Source: Plasmopara viticola (Eukaryota > Oomycota > Peronosporomycetes > Peronosporales > Peronosporaceae). From it: 64,000 nucleotides of DNA. A model generated the notes under the pieces. The model saw only the letters and a program-made list of their open reading frames with translations. It did no database searches and had not been told where the DNA came from. The position numbers and the translations under genes are program-made. Every line of letters starts with the position of its first letter. Within the stretch, counting starts at the first letter, position 1. The stretch covers positions 124,001 through 188,000 of the forward strand of contig MBPM02000032.1 of NCBI GenBank assembly GCA_001695595.3, read 5' to 3'. Positions 1-13,400 of the stretch are shown in pieces.

Positions 1-2
1 AG

Positions 3-1030
3 TCGACCAAGACGAATTTGACCATCATTAGTGTCGGTGACAGCGATGCCAAGGCAGAAGCAGTTGCCCAGGCTGCAGTGGCCGTCGTCAACCCTCCTCC
101 TGCGCCAGCAAATGCCACACAAGACAAGACAGTGAGACACCGGGCGACGAGTTACAGTCAAAACATTAACTTTAGCGAAATAACTTTGGGTCGGATGATT
201 GGCGAAGGGGCATTTGGCAAAGTGCACGAAGGCAAGTGGCGTGGCAAAAGTGTGGCGGTCAAGTTGCTCATTTGCCAAGAGTTGCGAAGTGACATTTTGA
301 ATGAATTCCAGTCGGAAGTGGAAATTATGAGTGTGTTGCGACACCCCAATATTTGCCGCCTTTTGGGAGCATGCATGGAACCGCCCCATCGGGCGCTGGT
401 GGTCGAGCTGTTGCAGCGTGGGTCGTTGTGGGGTGTCTTGCGTATGAACCGCAAGTCGATTGACCAGGAAATGCGCTCGCGGTTCATTTACGACACTGCC
501 AAGGGCATGTCGTATTTGCACCATTTTGAACGACCCATTTTGCACCGGGATTTAAAAAGTCCAACCTATTGGTGGATAAAAACTTTAACATCAAATTATC
601 CGACTTTGGCCTCGCGCGTGTCAAGGCACATGTGCAAACGATGACTGGCAACTGTGGCACCGTGCAATGGATGGCCCCCGAAGTATTGGGGAATCAAAAG
701 TACACGGAAAAAGCCGATGTGTTCTCTTTTGGGATTGTCATTTGGGAAATCGTCACGGGCGAGTGCCCATATGACGGAATGAGTCAAATCCAGGCCGCGT
801 TGGGGGTGCTCAATCGCAACTTGCGACCCAATATTCCCCGCGACTGTCCCCCCTTCTTTTCGCGTCTGATGAAAGCGTGTTGGAACCGTCAACCCGAGTT
901 GCGTCCCAGTTTCCCGCACATTGTCAATGCGTTCCGGACGTACCAGAGCTCGATCTCAGAGTCGCGTGCAACGAGCAGCGCGGCCGCGTCGGCCAAGGCT
1001 GCCATGGCGGCCTCAGTTGCGGCGTCGTAG
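3..1030 (+). CDS. TKL-type protein kinase, 5' partial, with one apparent 1-base frameshift
   Basis: This is a serine/threonine (tyrosine kinase-like family) kinase that transfers phosphate from ATP to proteins. The reading frame is open to the left edge, so the N-terminus lies outside the window. Seen in order: a glycine-rich loop (GEGAFGKVHEG), the VAVK lysine, the HRDLKSP catalytic loop, the DFGLARV magnesium loop and GTVQWMAPEVLG in the activation segment, followed by an Ala/Ser-rich tail. The catalytic loop ends in one frame (stop at 644) while the DFG part continues in the next frame from about 569. One missing base near 561-566, inside the codon for the conserved Asn after HRDLKSP, explains the break. 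Either the gene is a recent pseudogene or the base is a sequence error. It converges with the EF-Tu gene, with about 150 bp between the two stops. Confidence 0.85.
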
Positions 1031-1182
1031 ACGGATGGTAGACTTGAGGAAAAAAAAAAAAAACAACGAGCGCGAGGGACAATAATTGACGATACATGTG
1101 GCCAAATTGAACTAAAAGAGTGTTTGTTATAAGTGTATGCTTTAAGATGGGTCGACTCGTTGGGCCTTTGCTACAGGTAGAT

Positions 1183-2433
1183 CTACACATTGACCTTGGA
1201 TACTACGCCAGCGCCGATCGTGCGCCCGCCCTCACGGATGCTGAACTTCATGCCCGCATCCAACGCAATGGGGTTGATGAGCTCAATATCAATGGCCGTA
1301 TTGTCCCCAGGCATGACCATCTCGGCGCCGTCTTTCAGCAAAATATTCCCAGTCACGTCAGCGGTACGGAAAAAAAACTGGGGGCGGTAGTTGCTGAAAA
1401 AGGGCGTGTGGCGTCCGCCCTCCTCCTTCTTAAGTACGTACACCTCCGCCTCGAACTTCGTGTGGGGGTCAATGGTCCCGGGTTTGCACAGCACTTGGCC
1501 ACGCAAGACTTCGTCCCGCTTCAGACCTCGCAACAACAACCCAACATTATCGCCGGCTTGGCCGCGATCGAGTGCCTTTTTAAACATTTCGACGCCCGTG
1601 CAAGTCGTTTTCGAGCTCGGTTTGATCCCCACGAGCTCCACTTCGTCCCCCGTATTAATGACACCCTGTTCCACTCGCCCTGACACAACGGTACCACGCC
1701 CCGAGATGGAGAACACGTCTTCAACAGGCATTAAAAAGGGTTTTTCGAAATCACGCACGGGATTGGGAATGTACGCATCGACTTCGTCCATGAGTTTGCG
1801 GACAGCGTCGCGCCCAATCGTGTGGTCGCGTCCCTCCACAGCTGCCAATGCCGATCCTTGCACGACTGGAATATCATCGGCTGGGAAATCGTACGCTTCC
1901 AACAATTCACGGATTTCCATCTCGACAAGCTCCAGGAGCTCGTCGTCGTCCACTTGGTCCACCTTGTTCATAAAGACGACAAGGGCGGGGACCCCAACTT
2001 GACGAGCCAGTAAGATATGTTCACGAGTCTGAGGCATGGGACCGTCCCCGGCTGAGACGACGAGGATGCCGCCGTCCATCTGAGCCGCTCCTGTAATCAT
2101 ATTCTTCACGTAATCCGCGTGACCAGGGCAGTCCACGTGGGCGTAGTGACGCTTCTCCGTTTCGTACTCGACGTGCGCCGTTGAAATCGTGATACCACGC
2201 GCACGCTCTTCAGGCGCCTTGTCAATGTCAGCGTAGCTTGTAAACTCGGCTCCACCCGTCTCGGACAGCACCTTGGTAATGGCCGCTGTGAGCGTGGTTT
2301 TCCCGTGGTCGACGTGGCCAATCGTCCCTACATTCAAGTGAGGTTTGGTACGGTCAAACGTGGCCATGGACCGCGTGGCAGCACGCGACGACGCCTTGAG
2401 CGACGAGGCCAAGAGCTTGCTGAGGAACACCAT
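1183..2433 (-). CDS. TUFM: mitochondrial translation elongation factor Tu
   Basis: The product is the GTPase that delivers aminoacyl-tRNA to the mitochondrial ribosome. The 416-residue protein has all the G motifs: GHVDHGKT (residues 39-46), [17 protein letters not shown] and the SALA loop, followed by complete domains 2 and 3 ending in [13 protein letters not shown]. The first ~22 residues are rich in Ser, Ala and Arg with no acidic residue, as in a mitochondrial targeting peptide, and they account for the extra length over a bacterial EF-Tu (about 394 aa). The ATG at 2433 is the only start that includes this presequence; Met23 would give a protein without it. No frameshift is seen, in contrast to the flanking kinase and ABC transporter. 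It lies just downstream of the broken ABCG gene on the same strand. Confidence 0.95.
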   Translation of the reverse strand: MVFLSKLLASSLKASSRAATRSMATFDRTKPHLNVGTIGHVDHGKTTLTAAITKVLSETGGAEFTSYADIDKAPEERARGITISTAHVEYETEKRHYAHVDCPGHADYVKNMITGAAQMDGGILVVSAGDGPMPQTREHILLARQVGVPALVVFMNKVDQVDDDELLELVEMEIRELLEAYDFPADDIPVVQGSALAAVEGRDHTIGRDAVRKLMDEVDAYIPNPVRDFEKPFLMPVEDVFSISGRGTVVSGRVEQGVINTGDEVELVGIKPSSKTTCTGVEMFKKALDRGQAGDNVGLLLRGLKRDEVLRGQVLCKPGTIDPHTKFEAEVYVLKKEEGGRHTPFFSNYRPQFFFRTADVTGNILLKDGAEMVMPGDNTAIDIELINPIALDAGMKFSIREGGRTIGAGVVSKVNV

Positions 2434-2606
2434 CAGATTGATTGGACTGTGCGACTGGCTGAGCGGCTAACAAGCACGGGTGGATGGCATTTACTGACAT
2501 AATATGAAATTGCCAAGGATCGGAAGGGGTGATAGTCTCGCACATCAATAAATGGAAATCTGATAATAGTATTAATGTTATAATTTGTGTTTTTTTACTA
2601 AAGCTC

Positions 2607-4410
2607 CTAGCGACGGCCTGTATGAAATTTCCACAAAATGAGCGCAAAAAGGGCCTGGAAAGCCACAATGTACACGACCAACACGAGCATGTTCCGCCCG
2701 ACATTGACGTCTTCCATGCCGTATTTTGTCAAAATGCCTCGCGCCGCCTCCGACGGGTTGTGTTCAAACTGTTTAAACACAAAAGACTCGAACGAGTACG
2801 AGTGGAACGCGAGGTAGTAGCCCCATTTCCAATAAAGCGGGATCGCATCCCGAGGGACCATAAACCCCTCACACAGCATAAACATCCCAAACACTCCTGC
2901 CCCAAGCGCAATCCCAATAATGTAGTGCGGCACAGCCGCCCCAATGACGTGCATCATGGACTCTGCGACGACAAGTGACAAGAAGAGATTGAGTAGGAAC
3001 GACGCCGCGGCGTTTAAATTTGCCAGGAACACCACCAGTGCCGTCGATACGGCAGCAATTAGAAAAATGCCCGGTAATGTTGCCAAAAAGTTGGCACACA
3101 CGTAGCTCACGACACTTAGCGAGTTGTTGGCCCGTTCACGCGCAAAGATGGCCCGCTGTTCAATGAAAAAAGGAAGGACAGCCACGGACATGAACACCAG
3201 GAACGCCTGCACGTAAAAGAGCATTGGGACCAAATCTTCCGCAGACAACGTGGTGTTGGTACGCAGGTACATTGTACCCACCATGGTACTCAAACAAATG
3301 TACATAAAGAGCCGAATCCAGTAAATGCCTGGATTGCGCACATTGTTCAGTGTGTTGCGGTACATGAGCACGTAAAACTGACGCCACGCAGACGGTGCCG
3401 CGTGCCCAAAATCTGGCAACGGGTGCCAAGTCTTGGCGTCACTTGCAATGCAAAGACTCAAGTCCTTGCACACGTCGCTCTGCGTGTACCGTTGACCAGT
3501 GTGGCCACGTCTGCATGGTCGTCAAAGTCCGTATTGACAAGACGGAGGAAAACTCGGCCGGGTTCATATACAGAGGACATTCGTAGCCAATGGACGCAAA
3601 GTGGACGACCATCGCGCGACGAGGACCACCGTACACAGTGCGACCGGCGGATAACACGACGACGTTCGTAAACAAGTCGTACACGAGCGACGACGGCTGG
3701 TGGATCGTACACACGACCGTTTTGCCCTCGGCGCACAAGTGCGTCAGGAGCTTCATGACTTGATACGCGGCGCACGAGTCCAACCCACTCGTGGGTTCGT
3801 CGAGGATCAAGATGCTCGGGTCGGACAAGAGTTCAAGCGCGATGCTAAGACGCCGTTTCTGGCCACCCGACAGTCCCTTTCGAAACAAATCACCGACGAG
3901 CGTCTGCCGACACGAACTCAAGCCCATGGCCTCGATCACGTCGTCGACACGAGTCGCAATCTCCGTCGACGAGACGCTGGGGGGCAGACTGAGCGTGGCG
4001 GCCATGCACATGGTTTCCTGTACCGTAAACGAGCCAAGGAGCGAGTCTTCTTGTGCCACGTACCTCGCGACCGCTCGAAACGGCGTGGGTACACGAGCGG
4101 TACCATTGACGTCAATGGCCCCCGTGACGTCGCCAGAACGGATGCGATCGGCCAAGAGATCCACCAGCGTGGTTTTGCCGGAACCAGACGGACCCATGAT
4201 GGCCGTGAGTTCTCCAGGGGCACAGCGGCCACTCACACGGTGGAGGAGGCATTGCGGGCCTTTTGGCGTTTGGACGGCATACGTGAGGTTGCTCCAACTG
4301 AGTACACATGGGTTCTTTGCAATTGGTACATTAACGGTACTCGCCACTTCGAGAGGTTGGGATTCCAACGTGGCGAATGCGATCGTATGGGAAGACCGTG
4401 GGGAGTCCAT
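2607..4410 (-). pseudogene. ABCG-family half-transporter, broken by two apparent 1-base frameshifts
   Basis: This is an ATP-driven membrane exporter of the White/ABCG type, with the nucleotide-binding domain first and the membrane domain second. The N-terminal frame (from ATG 4410) has Walker A GPSGSGKTT, signature LSGGQKRR, Walker B ILILDEPTSGLD and the H-loop CTIHQPSS. The C-terminal frame (to stop 2607) has the ABC2 membrane domain and ends KFHTGRR. Between them the coding sequence crosses all three frames. One base is missing at the A run 3549-3552 (after MNPAEF) and another near 3488-3499 (before YTQ). Adding two bases makes the total length exactly 602 codons, close to the intact paralogue at 14557-16455 (632 aa), which it resembles throughout. 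It may be a young pseudogene or a functional gene with two sequence errors; the even conservation along both halves slightly favours the latter. Confidence 0.85.
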
Positions 4411-7400
4411 GTGCCTCTAATTGTGTCACTTACGAAGCGAATAAGGAAATGGAGAGATGCGGCAGGATCAAGATGATGGTCGCTGCATGAGGGGGGACAC
4501 GAAGCAACGTGCTGGACACTGAGCAGAGGAAAAAGATCCTGTAGAATGGATGGAGACTCGGCGACGCTGGCGCTGGAGGCGGTCGCGGGTGAATAACGGA
4601 TTGGCACATGATGTCGACCGTAATTACGCAAGCATCTTGTGAGGAGAGAGCGCCGAAATAGAGCACGGTTGAGGCCTGTAACTGTAACAGCTAAAACGGT
4701 TGTGAATTATTTTGGCAGCATCCGAAGTATCGAATGTTTTGACTAAATATGGCCCTTGATTTATTTTTTCTGTGGTTTACAGCACTACAATTATCGCAGA
4801 GTAGGCCTTGTAATTCATGGTATAAATGGATACCTTTCTGGCTATTTCTTAATACAATCGGGCCGTTGTTGCGATAGATAGTGTCGTGTACCACCGACAC
4901 GTACCTTCGGGTTACCTTTAACAACTCAACAAATTCGTGTTTTTGTGTACTTATGTAGACGAAAGTGGGGATGAGTGAAGGAAACTAGATTTGGTGCATC
5001 CGAGACAACTGCTTCTTTGCCAAACCTTCACTTGAGCTTACCTGCTCACGTTTACAGCACGAAGTCCGTTTACTTTTATCAAAAGACAGGAAGACGAGCG
5101 ACGATGCATTTGTTAGCACTCATTGTACTATAGCATAAACTGTGGCCCATGTTTTAGTCAAAACGAACATTGTGGTGTACTTTTCTGTCTTTGTATCAAT
5201 ATGTGCCATTGTCACAAAACATACTCATAGAGGCCAGATATCCGCGACACTACACACTAAGCTCATAGGAATTTCTCTGCTACTCCATATGGAACTTGTG
5301 ACCTTAGCGGCTAAGAAGTGCCGGAAGCGGCCTCTCACGCCTCCGCTTTGCGTCTCTATCTACTACGCGACCAAATGAAAGCTTGCACTTGAAACTAAGC
5401 CTTAACTATCAGAGTGCTGTAGGTGTCCGGGGTCGCTTGAGGCCTTGAAATGACGTCGAAGTTCTTTCTCTATGTGCGTCGTAAGCTTCATACTCGGATG
5501 TACTGCCGCATGTCTGAGCACAAAGTGTTCGAGTTTTACCGGGAAGTTGCTTCCGTTCAAATTAAGCTCCAGGCTCGACTGACCGCTTAAACTGAGCGGC
5601 CCCTTCGTTTGGTCAATACGGTGATTGTTATAGGTCCTACGGCCGATGTACAGCTGAGACTGTGTTAGGGGATGGCTCTGCTAAAGCTGTTTAATATTTT
5701 GTACGAACTTCGTAGTCCCGGCGATTGAAAGATTTCTCAAGACGTCCACGAAAATGCTGGGTGTGCGGTTGTAAAGTTTGACGATGTAGGCTTTTTAGGG
5801 CCGTCAGAGATGCGATGAAACGACTGTTTGATTTTTTCCGTAAATACTGAATTTACCATTATTAGCGGTAGCTTCTTTGTATTGCAATGCTTCAAGCTAT
5901 TAATTACTATGATACGCGTTATCACGTCAGTTCCCTGCTGCTTATAATTCAGCCGAATTCTTGCAGGCCTGAAAACTCTTCTTGGCAGGAAAGTGTCTCA
6001 AATTGAGAATTGGGATTAATGTATTTCTCAAAACTCTCCCTTACTTATTCCAGTAGCATTCATGCTTAGTAAGCTAGCGAAATTTGAGTGCCGTAACCCA
6101 ATTACATAAATTATTGTGAAGCGTGCATCGCATTGTCTAAAATTAATGTAAAGCTGCACGTCGGCATTTCAGAGCACATACCGCGCAGTGTGTTCGTTTC
6201 AGCACACAATTTGTCTATCCGTCTGACCATCTGTCCGTACGCGGTCTCTTATAGATTCAGCAACCGGGTTCCAAATAGCCAGTAAAAGCTTATTAATCAG
6301 CTGTGATTAGATGCGTGTACTATGTGACATATTGCCTCCGAAAACTCGTGTCATTTTGAGCCGCATCCATCAACAGCAATACTGTTTGCTCCCTAGTTTC
6401 TAGCTGGAGCAGGCCTTAGAACAATCAGCTTGACAAGGCGGCTCACGAACTCGAGCCATCCGAAAGCCAAATGTAAAGTTGAGTCTTACAATCTTTCAGC
6501 ATTTCCTAGAAATTGGCGGCTTCTGTAAAGAATGAACCGCGAATTTGAATCTTTGAAAGTCCTCACATGTTTGGCTATTTACTTGTGGATGCGGGGTCAT
6601 AAGTTTGGCATCAAGACCTAGACAAACGTATCCTTTCGATCCAAATAACCACTTTCAGGTTTTGTCGTTTGAATCAACGATTTAAATGGCGCTAAGGTCT
6701 ACCCTATAGCAGCGAACTTAGAGCTTTTGAAACCCACACACTAGGAGTAAGCTGCCTCTAGCGCGAAATGCTGATAGCCACACGACCAACTTCTGGTACC
6801 GAGTTTCGTATCTCTCATTACACCAACGAACTGTCAAACTCCCTGGGTCGGTAGAGCAGCTCCGCTTCCTGTGTGTAATTGAGCGTCTACTTTCGTGATG
6901 TATCCCCAGCTTCCTTGATTTGGATGTTGTGGAAATCAAACCAAATACTCTTCGAGTTCGGGTCGAGCGGCAAGTTCTCTAAGCTACCAGGTCAGCTCTA
7001 TCCCAATTAAGAGCATACAGTCCGATAGCTCGCTGTCGAGGGGCCAGCTACTAAGCATTGGTATCATGCCTACGACAGAGAATCGCATTCGATTCTTTGC
7101 GTCAGAATCTAGTTATATGCCCGACATATCGGCAGTCAATCACCTTACAATCCTGCTCATATGAGTTAACGTATAATTTGAACCTCGCAAAAGCACCTCG
7201 GCGAGCAGATCAGATTAACAATACTTACTTCAAAACATTCTTATTCTCAGCAGAGAATCGCAGACACTTTGTTTTTTTTCAGATCAGTCGAGCGTAGTTG
7301 CCGCCAACCTCAGAAAGGGATGAGGGGCACAAGAGGCGTTGAGTCCGGCTGAAGAAGAATCTACGTCGTTTGACCCATTGATCATACACCTATACGGAAG

Positions 7401-10400
7401 TTGGAAATGTCTTCACGACTACATTACTTCCCCATAAATAATAAAGGAATCACAAATTTGGGTAACATGTCTCGTATCCCGAATGATAAAGTTGGGTACA
7501 ATGATATGATAGGAAATATCTCGTCCACGTTGCCCCATAAATTGGAGCTTTACCCGCGCAAAATTGCTGGCTTATTTCATTTTGCAAGGAATAAGTGATT
7601 ATTTCTGCCATCCCTTATATAGCTAGACTGAACAAGATGACTCGTCCTCAACAATGCGTGGAAAAAGCTGTAATTAAGGGGTTACAAATCATGGAAATTG
7701 GCTTTGTTTCCTCTGTCAAATCCTTGCTGAAAACATCCCTTGATGCTATCAACAGCATCACTGCTCAACGTCCAATTTTAGCGATAAAAAATCGGACAAC
7801 ATTGAAAAAGCAGACAATATTCATGCAAATAACTGGATATACCTGACCGCTACCCAAGTCAATTTAGAAACCTGGTGTAGTCCACGCCAAAGTCTCTTGA
7901 GGTCGGCTCGAGCCTTATGGCTACTCACAAAGTAGTCGAGGACTTAAATCTTCTCCACCGCGGAGATTAAGCTTTTAGTTATCACAAGCTCTACAATTGT
8001 CAAGGGTGGCCGAAATGGGTCGATAGTGCTGCCCACTTTTCTAGAGCCTCTATGGCTGAGTGTATTGATAAGATATGTCTGGGTGTAGGCCCTTGGTGCT
8101 AAAATAGCTGTGTAAGTAAACATTCGTACGCCAGGGCATTCGATAGCCTTTGAAATATTCCTTAATAACTCCCGTAGCAGGCTGTTAGGCGTAGTAAATT
8201 CCGTGAGGAATATCCGACTCCCTTCTTTGGATTTATAGTGTTGATCGGGAAGTTTTGGTGCAAGTTCACCGTACAATAAGGAATGCTGTTTTGATGCCTT
8301 TCCTAAGAATAGATGCATGCGCAGAACCGTCACACCATTCAACTTTTTGTGGACATGACCTAATTGCGACTTTCTGTTTGTTGGTGACGAATGTGTCTTA
8401 ACTTATGCACCATGACATTTCTATCTTCTTAGCGATGAAGGCATAAATGATCTTGCACTCCTCTTATGGCATAAGGCATTGTCTTGTAACATAGAACTTC
8501 GATCGTAATTTCACTAGGGGGTGCGCCAATGTGATGATTTCCTTCAATAAGTAAATACTGGATTTTAGGGTTTTGTCAGTACGCCGAGCCAAGACGCTAC
8601 GACTGCGTCAAAGCTTATCCGAGATTTCAGAGCGAAGAAGTTTTTTATTTGAAAAAGTTTCCGATTTTGGAATGAGGTAAATCCGGGTTTAAATACAGCC
8701 AAAGTCTCATTAGGTCCCCTACACTCAAATACAACGAACATCTTTGTAGCGCCTTTTATTAAAGCGGACTTGTCGCGACTGGATGACCCATTGGACGGTC
8801 AATAATCATTATAATTGATACCTTTTTACCAACCATGGATTTGTTTACAACATCTAAAGTCCATTTTTGATAGATTAAGCCAGTCATAGGGCAGTTTTCT
8901 TCTCTTCTGATACCTACAGTCCTGCGAAATATGTCATCCGTTTGTGGAGCTTTGCTACCCGCAATCCGTAAATATATGTCTCACATACGAAGATTTATCG
9001 TCTTTGGCAGCCGGAACTGCAAGTACCCGCTAAGAAAAAATTATGGGCATCGTCACATCGAATTTAAAGCGAAACTACTATACTACAATCTAATTGGACG
9101 TCCACTTTTCTCGAGTTCAGAAGGGGCATTTCACTAAACAGGGGTCAAATCATGACTCTCCAGAACCAAGCTCTGCGGAATTGGGTGGCTGACTTCAATT
9201 ACCATGTCTCGCCAATTGAACAAGGCTTTGCGCTTTGCTTGCTGCGGCATGCTCAAGATCAAGTCATGTTAAGAGCACGAAATGACTCCGTGCTGTCAAG
9301 ATCTTTATATCAAGTAGCCAAATTCGCTTCAGGTTAAATAATATCTAAATCTACTTCACTAGCAAGTCAAATTACAGCTTACTTGTTCATATTGCAATAT
9401 TTTAAAGCATCGATTGGTGTACTCTGGCCGATTAGATTTTGTGTAAATGAACAATATTGTGTGACGCGTCATAGTTTTACAATACTCAAAAATTTCTTTT
9501 TTCACACTCGCACGCTTGTGTCACAGCCATCTATTTACCGCTTCTTGTCCCGTGCTAAGAGTTGATTAGCTCTGTATTGCTACTTCTTATGGTGTGCATC
9601 AAGCGCACCCATCATGATGACCAGGTCTCTCCTAGTAAGGCACCTCCCCAAGCAACCAGTGTTTTAATGGTTCTGAGAAAGGGGATTTTGCAAGCTTCTC
9701 TTTATAACTCTCAAAAAATAGAAAGGTTCACTGAGATGATGGACGGACACATAAACCTTCTTTTTGATCAATCCAAACAGCACAGACGCATTAGATATTA
9801 TAATGACTCGTTCCCCTCGAAGCAATCACGAAACATGTACCCTAGTTTGCTCCAGCAAATCTGTGCATTCTGCTTTGCTCGAAAACAATTTGCCCAATAT
9901 TTTGGATATTTGGCTGGCACAAGTCGGCGGATCTATGAGCACCACTTCTATAGGACGAAGAGCTGCCTAGCAAAGGCATTGACGAGAAGAAGCCTGACTG
10001 AGGCTGCACTCGTTTTGGAATTGCATTTTCTATCGGTGCGGCCTGCACCTTAAATTTAAAATGCTTGGAGAAACCGGTCCATTCTATGGCCATCCGTAAA
10101 CACAGTTCTTTTAAATCGTTTGAAAGATGGCGCCTCAACAATGGACCTCGTCAGCTTCCTATTATTCATGAGCGTATTAATGAATTTTAAGTATTTCTTG
10201 CTTGCACGTAAAAACCTGCAAGTGCTGCAAGCCCCAGACTTTTCCGAAGAAATTGATGCTTCGACTGTTACCTCATGGGTTCTCAGGTCACAAAACTTTC
10301 ATGTGTCGCCGTTGCCTGGGTATGTGTGCAGCCATTGGCGGCCTTACAGGTTGCATACCATCATCTATGGTTAAGACCACCGAAGTGGCCACTTTCACCT

Positions 10401-13400
10401 CTTTTTTTAAGTAGGCTTTTCGTTTCCCTTTCTTCACAACGGTGCACTTATTGGAGGGCTGCCGGCGTGCACGCTACCTAAACCTGTGCTCAAGCTCAAA
10501 ATCATTGATACAGTACCTGAGAATTACATGTTTAGACTGCTTTGTAACAAGGAGTCCAGTCGTGTTTCCGGAGCAAGCAGGTCATCAGAGCAGCGCAAAC
10601 AGCTCGCTAAACAGATGAGAAAAGGTGATTTGATACTTTCCGGAAGCTTCGCAAGGAATTAGGTAATCAAGCTGCTGATACGAGAATAGTTTCCACGACA
10701 AGGACTACCGGGTATACACATAGCACCTTGCAAATAGTAGTTTAACAGATTTTTTTTCTCAAAAATTTTCAAGAACGACCGTACACTATCTCCAGTCGCA
10801 AGAGAGTCGACGTATGCAGATTATGACAGTAGATTAAGTAGAGGTTTAACCCTTTTTAGTAGATATAGGCAGAAGCAGTAGTCATTCCGACAACCCTCAA
10901 CATATTCTAGTATGAAACTATTTGAAAATTGATATTGTGTTTGTCGTGCATTAGGAGACACCATTATCTTGGTCCTTTCGACAAAAAACTAGGTTTTGCT
11001 TCAGAGACTCGGCCTTCTGTAACGCCACAGTATACGTAGGCTCAAATGTCAAAGGCTTTGGTCTCATGGCGGATAAGCGAGAAACAGTTGCCCACATCCA
11101 CCTTATTCGTCATAGCGCCCATTATCGGTTTTACTTAAACCTTCATCGTTGCGCTTCCACAACGCATGGTGGGTCAATAATACTTGGTCTATAATATGTT
11201 AAGCTGACTTTAATCAAAAATGCAACATAGTGTCGTGCCCAATTGTAACAACAACACTCTGTACAGACTTCAATATCTCTCGCTCCTACAGCCAGCGAAG
11301 CTGCGCTTTTGTCATCCTATGAAGAATCTGCGCCGATTAATCTGTAGCGGATGCTGCCACAACAGAGTTACTAAATAACATTAAAATTGGTCAGCGTACC
11401 AAAGCTCCAGCAGCATAAGCCCCTTTCCTGCCTGTCCTCCCGGCGAAATTTTAGCGATCAAATACATTGCAGGAAAGATTAAGGATGAGAGATGGTTGCA
11501 CTTTTGACAACTTGTACCTTACAAAGACACAATTCGTGACGAATGTAAGACTTTCTATTTTTTTGGAAAAAGCGACTGCATTCGCTGTACGTAATGACGC
11601 AAAAGTTGTACAGAACATATGAGCTTTGTTTACGCCAAAGACGAAAGATTAGGTTAGAACGTTCCTTGTCACTATGCAAGCATCCTGCTTATTTAAATTT
11701 AAATTTACAAACCCTGACGCCATTAACAAAACTTTGCTGCTTCGTGCTCATAAAGCTGGTATGCTACGTGCAACCCTGATATTGAGACCTAAGCTCATTT
11801 CTTTAGATTGACATCTGTATCAGACGATGCACGAGGTGAGAACGACGAGGTGCCAAAAGTATATTACATCAATGGCGCTATGATAGATGCCCTTCTGATG
11901 CGTTCAATATGATCATGCTTATTCAAATCCTCATTCCAGCAGCCGAACTTTGCTTATCTCATTCACTTAATTAGATACACCTTTGAGAAGCAATACAAGT
12001 CACAATGGCGATGTCTGGTAGTCAATAACTCGTAAAGAAATCTCAAACTTGTAATAGCTATAAGGAGTCAAAAGCTCTGATTTAAAAGATGCAACGAATT
12101 GCGTAGTTTAAATTTGTGTCACACTGTTAGTTGATGGTACGACTATCTTGGGCGATACAAGCATAGTGGTATTTAGATATTGATATACAGGTTAGTATTG
12201 AGATTTGCAAAGAAAAGTAGAACATCGTCTAATGACTTGCTGGGTGCATGTAATTATATATCAATATACCAGGTAGTAATTGTTGGGTATCTACTCTGGG
12301 TTTTTTTTAATTTAGGTAAAGTTGAACTTGCTGGGGTACGGGCTCGAGTCGCATTGGTTCTTAGCACGGTACTTCAACCAAGCCATAAGCAAAGTGTTAA
12401 TCAAAGAGTCAGAAGTAATTGATTTGACGACGACCAGATGAGTGTCCGGCACCCTATTGATCGAGCGGTCCAAATCTAGCGGTCTGGGATGCAATTAAGC
12501 GAGAGGTGTAACGAAGCAAGACTCGATTCGAGACAAGACGGCCAATTACTCGAGTTTTTGTAAAAATGTTAATTGCTTAGGAGAAGGCGATTGATTGAAC
12601 TTATACGCTTAATGTAACAATAGAAAACATGAAGTCGAGCTTTTGCGGATGAGCGGTCGATCCGACTGTTAAGCTCATATGTCACAAGACTAGAATTTAC
12701 ATCGCTTTTTTAAAGGCCTTTAGGGTCTATCTCGCTCCGAAAATGCGGCACCTTGACAGCCAGGGCCAGTTTGAGAGTAAGCTCAAGCTCAATTGCGTAC
12801 ATTCGGTCGCGCAGTAGTTGTTGCTACACATCGGGCCGTGCCTTCGACGGTATTATTTCACCATCAAGGACAGAGGCACTTCCGTGTGAAGCACATTTGG
12901 AAGAAGAGGTGCTTCTGTTGGCGCTAAAAAATTCGCAACTATCTCGGTTCAACGGGCTCGCGAGAGACGCTGAGCAAGACTCGTAGCTATCTGACACTTT
13001 AGGCAACGAGCTCTACGTAAGTAAGACTCGGCGTTTTTGCTGTATAATGGAAGCAAACCTATACGCACTCTCAAATGAAGTATTTAAAACCTCGTTTGAC
13101 ATTACGTTGAAGTTGAGGCACCTTGAAGGTGAGTTGTCCGACCATCAGGCGGATAAATTTAAATTTAAGCTCAAAGACGCCAAGACTTGTGTTCAAACTA
13201 GATATTTTTCGGTCGTTACGTCTTGAAGGCTTACCTCGGGTTCTCGAATTAGACTATTGTGGTGTCAGAGCTGGATAATACCAAAGACTGTACCCTTTTC
13301 GACTTAACGAGTCTTATCATGTACACATCAATTTCGACTTGTTGAAAAGTGGTGATGCAGCTAACTCCTTGTCGTCATGAGCATATTGATGAAGCTTATG

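Noticed and set aside
3700..4476. A 258-codon plus-strand frame opposite the ABCG gene, and similar ones opposite EF-Tu and the intact ABCG gene.
   Set aside because: These are antisense shadows of strongly conserved genes.
7944..8342. A 132-codon minus-strand frame.
   Set aside because: Composition is unremarkable and there is no domain or signal peptide; probably chance.
9562..10053. A 163-codon frame, the longest in the 4.4-14.5 kb gap.
   Set aside because: No motif, no signal peptide, an overlapping long frame on the other strand, and no similarity that I can recognise.
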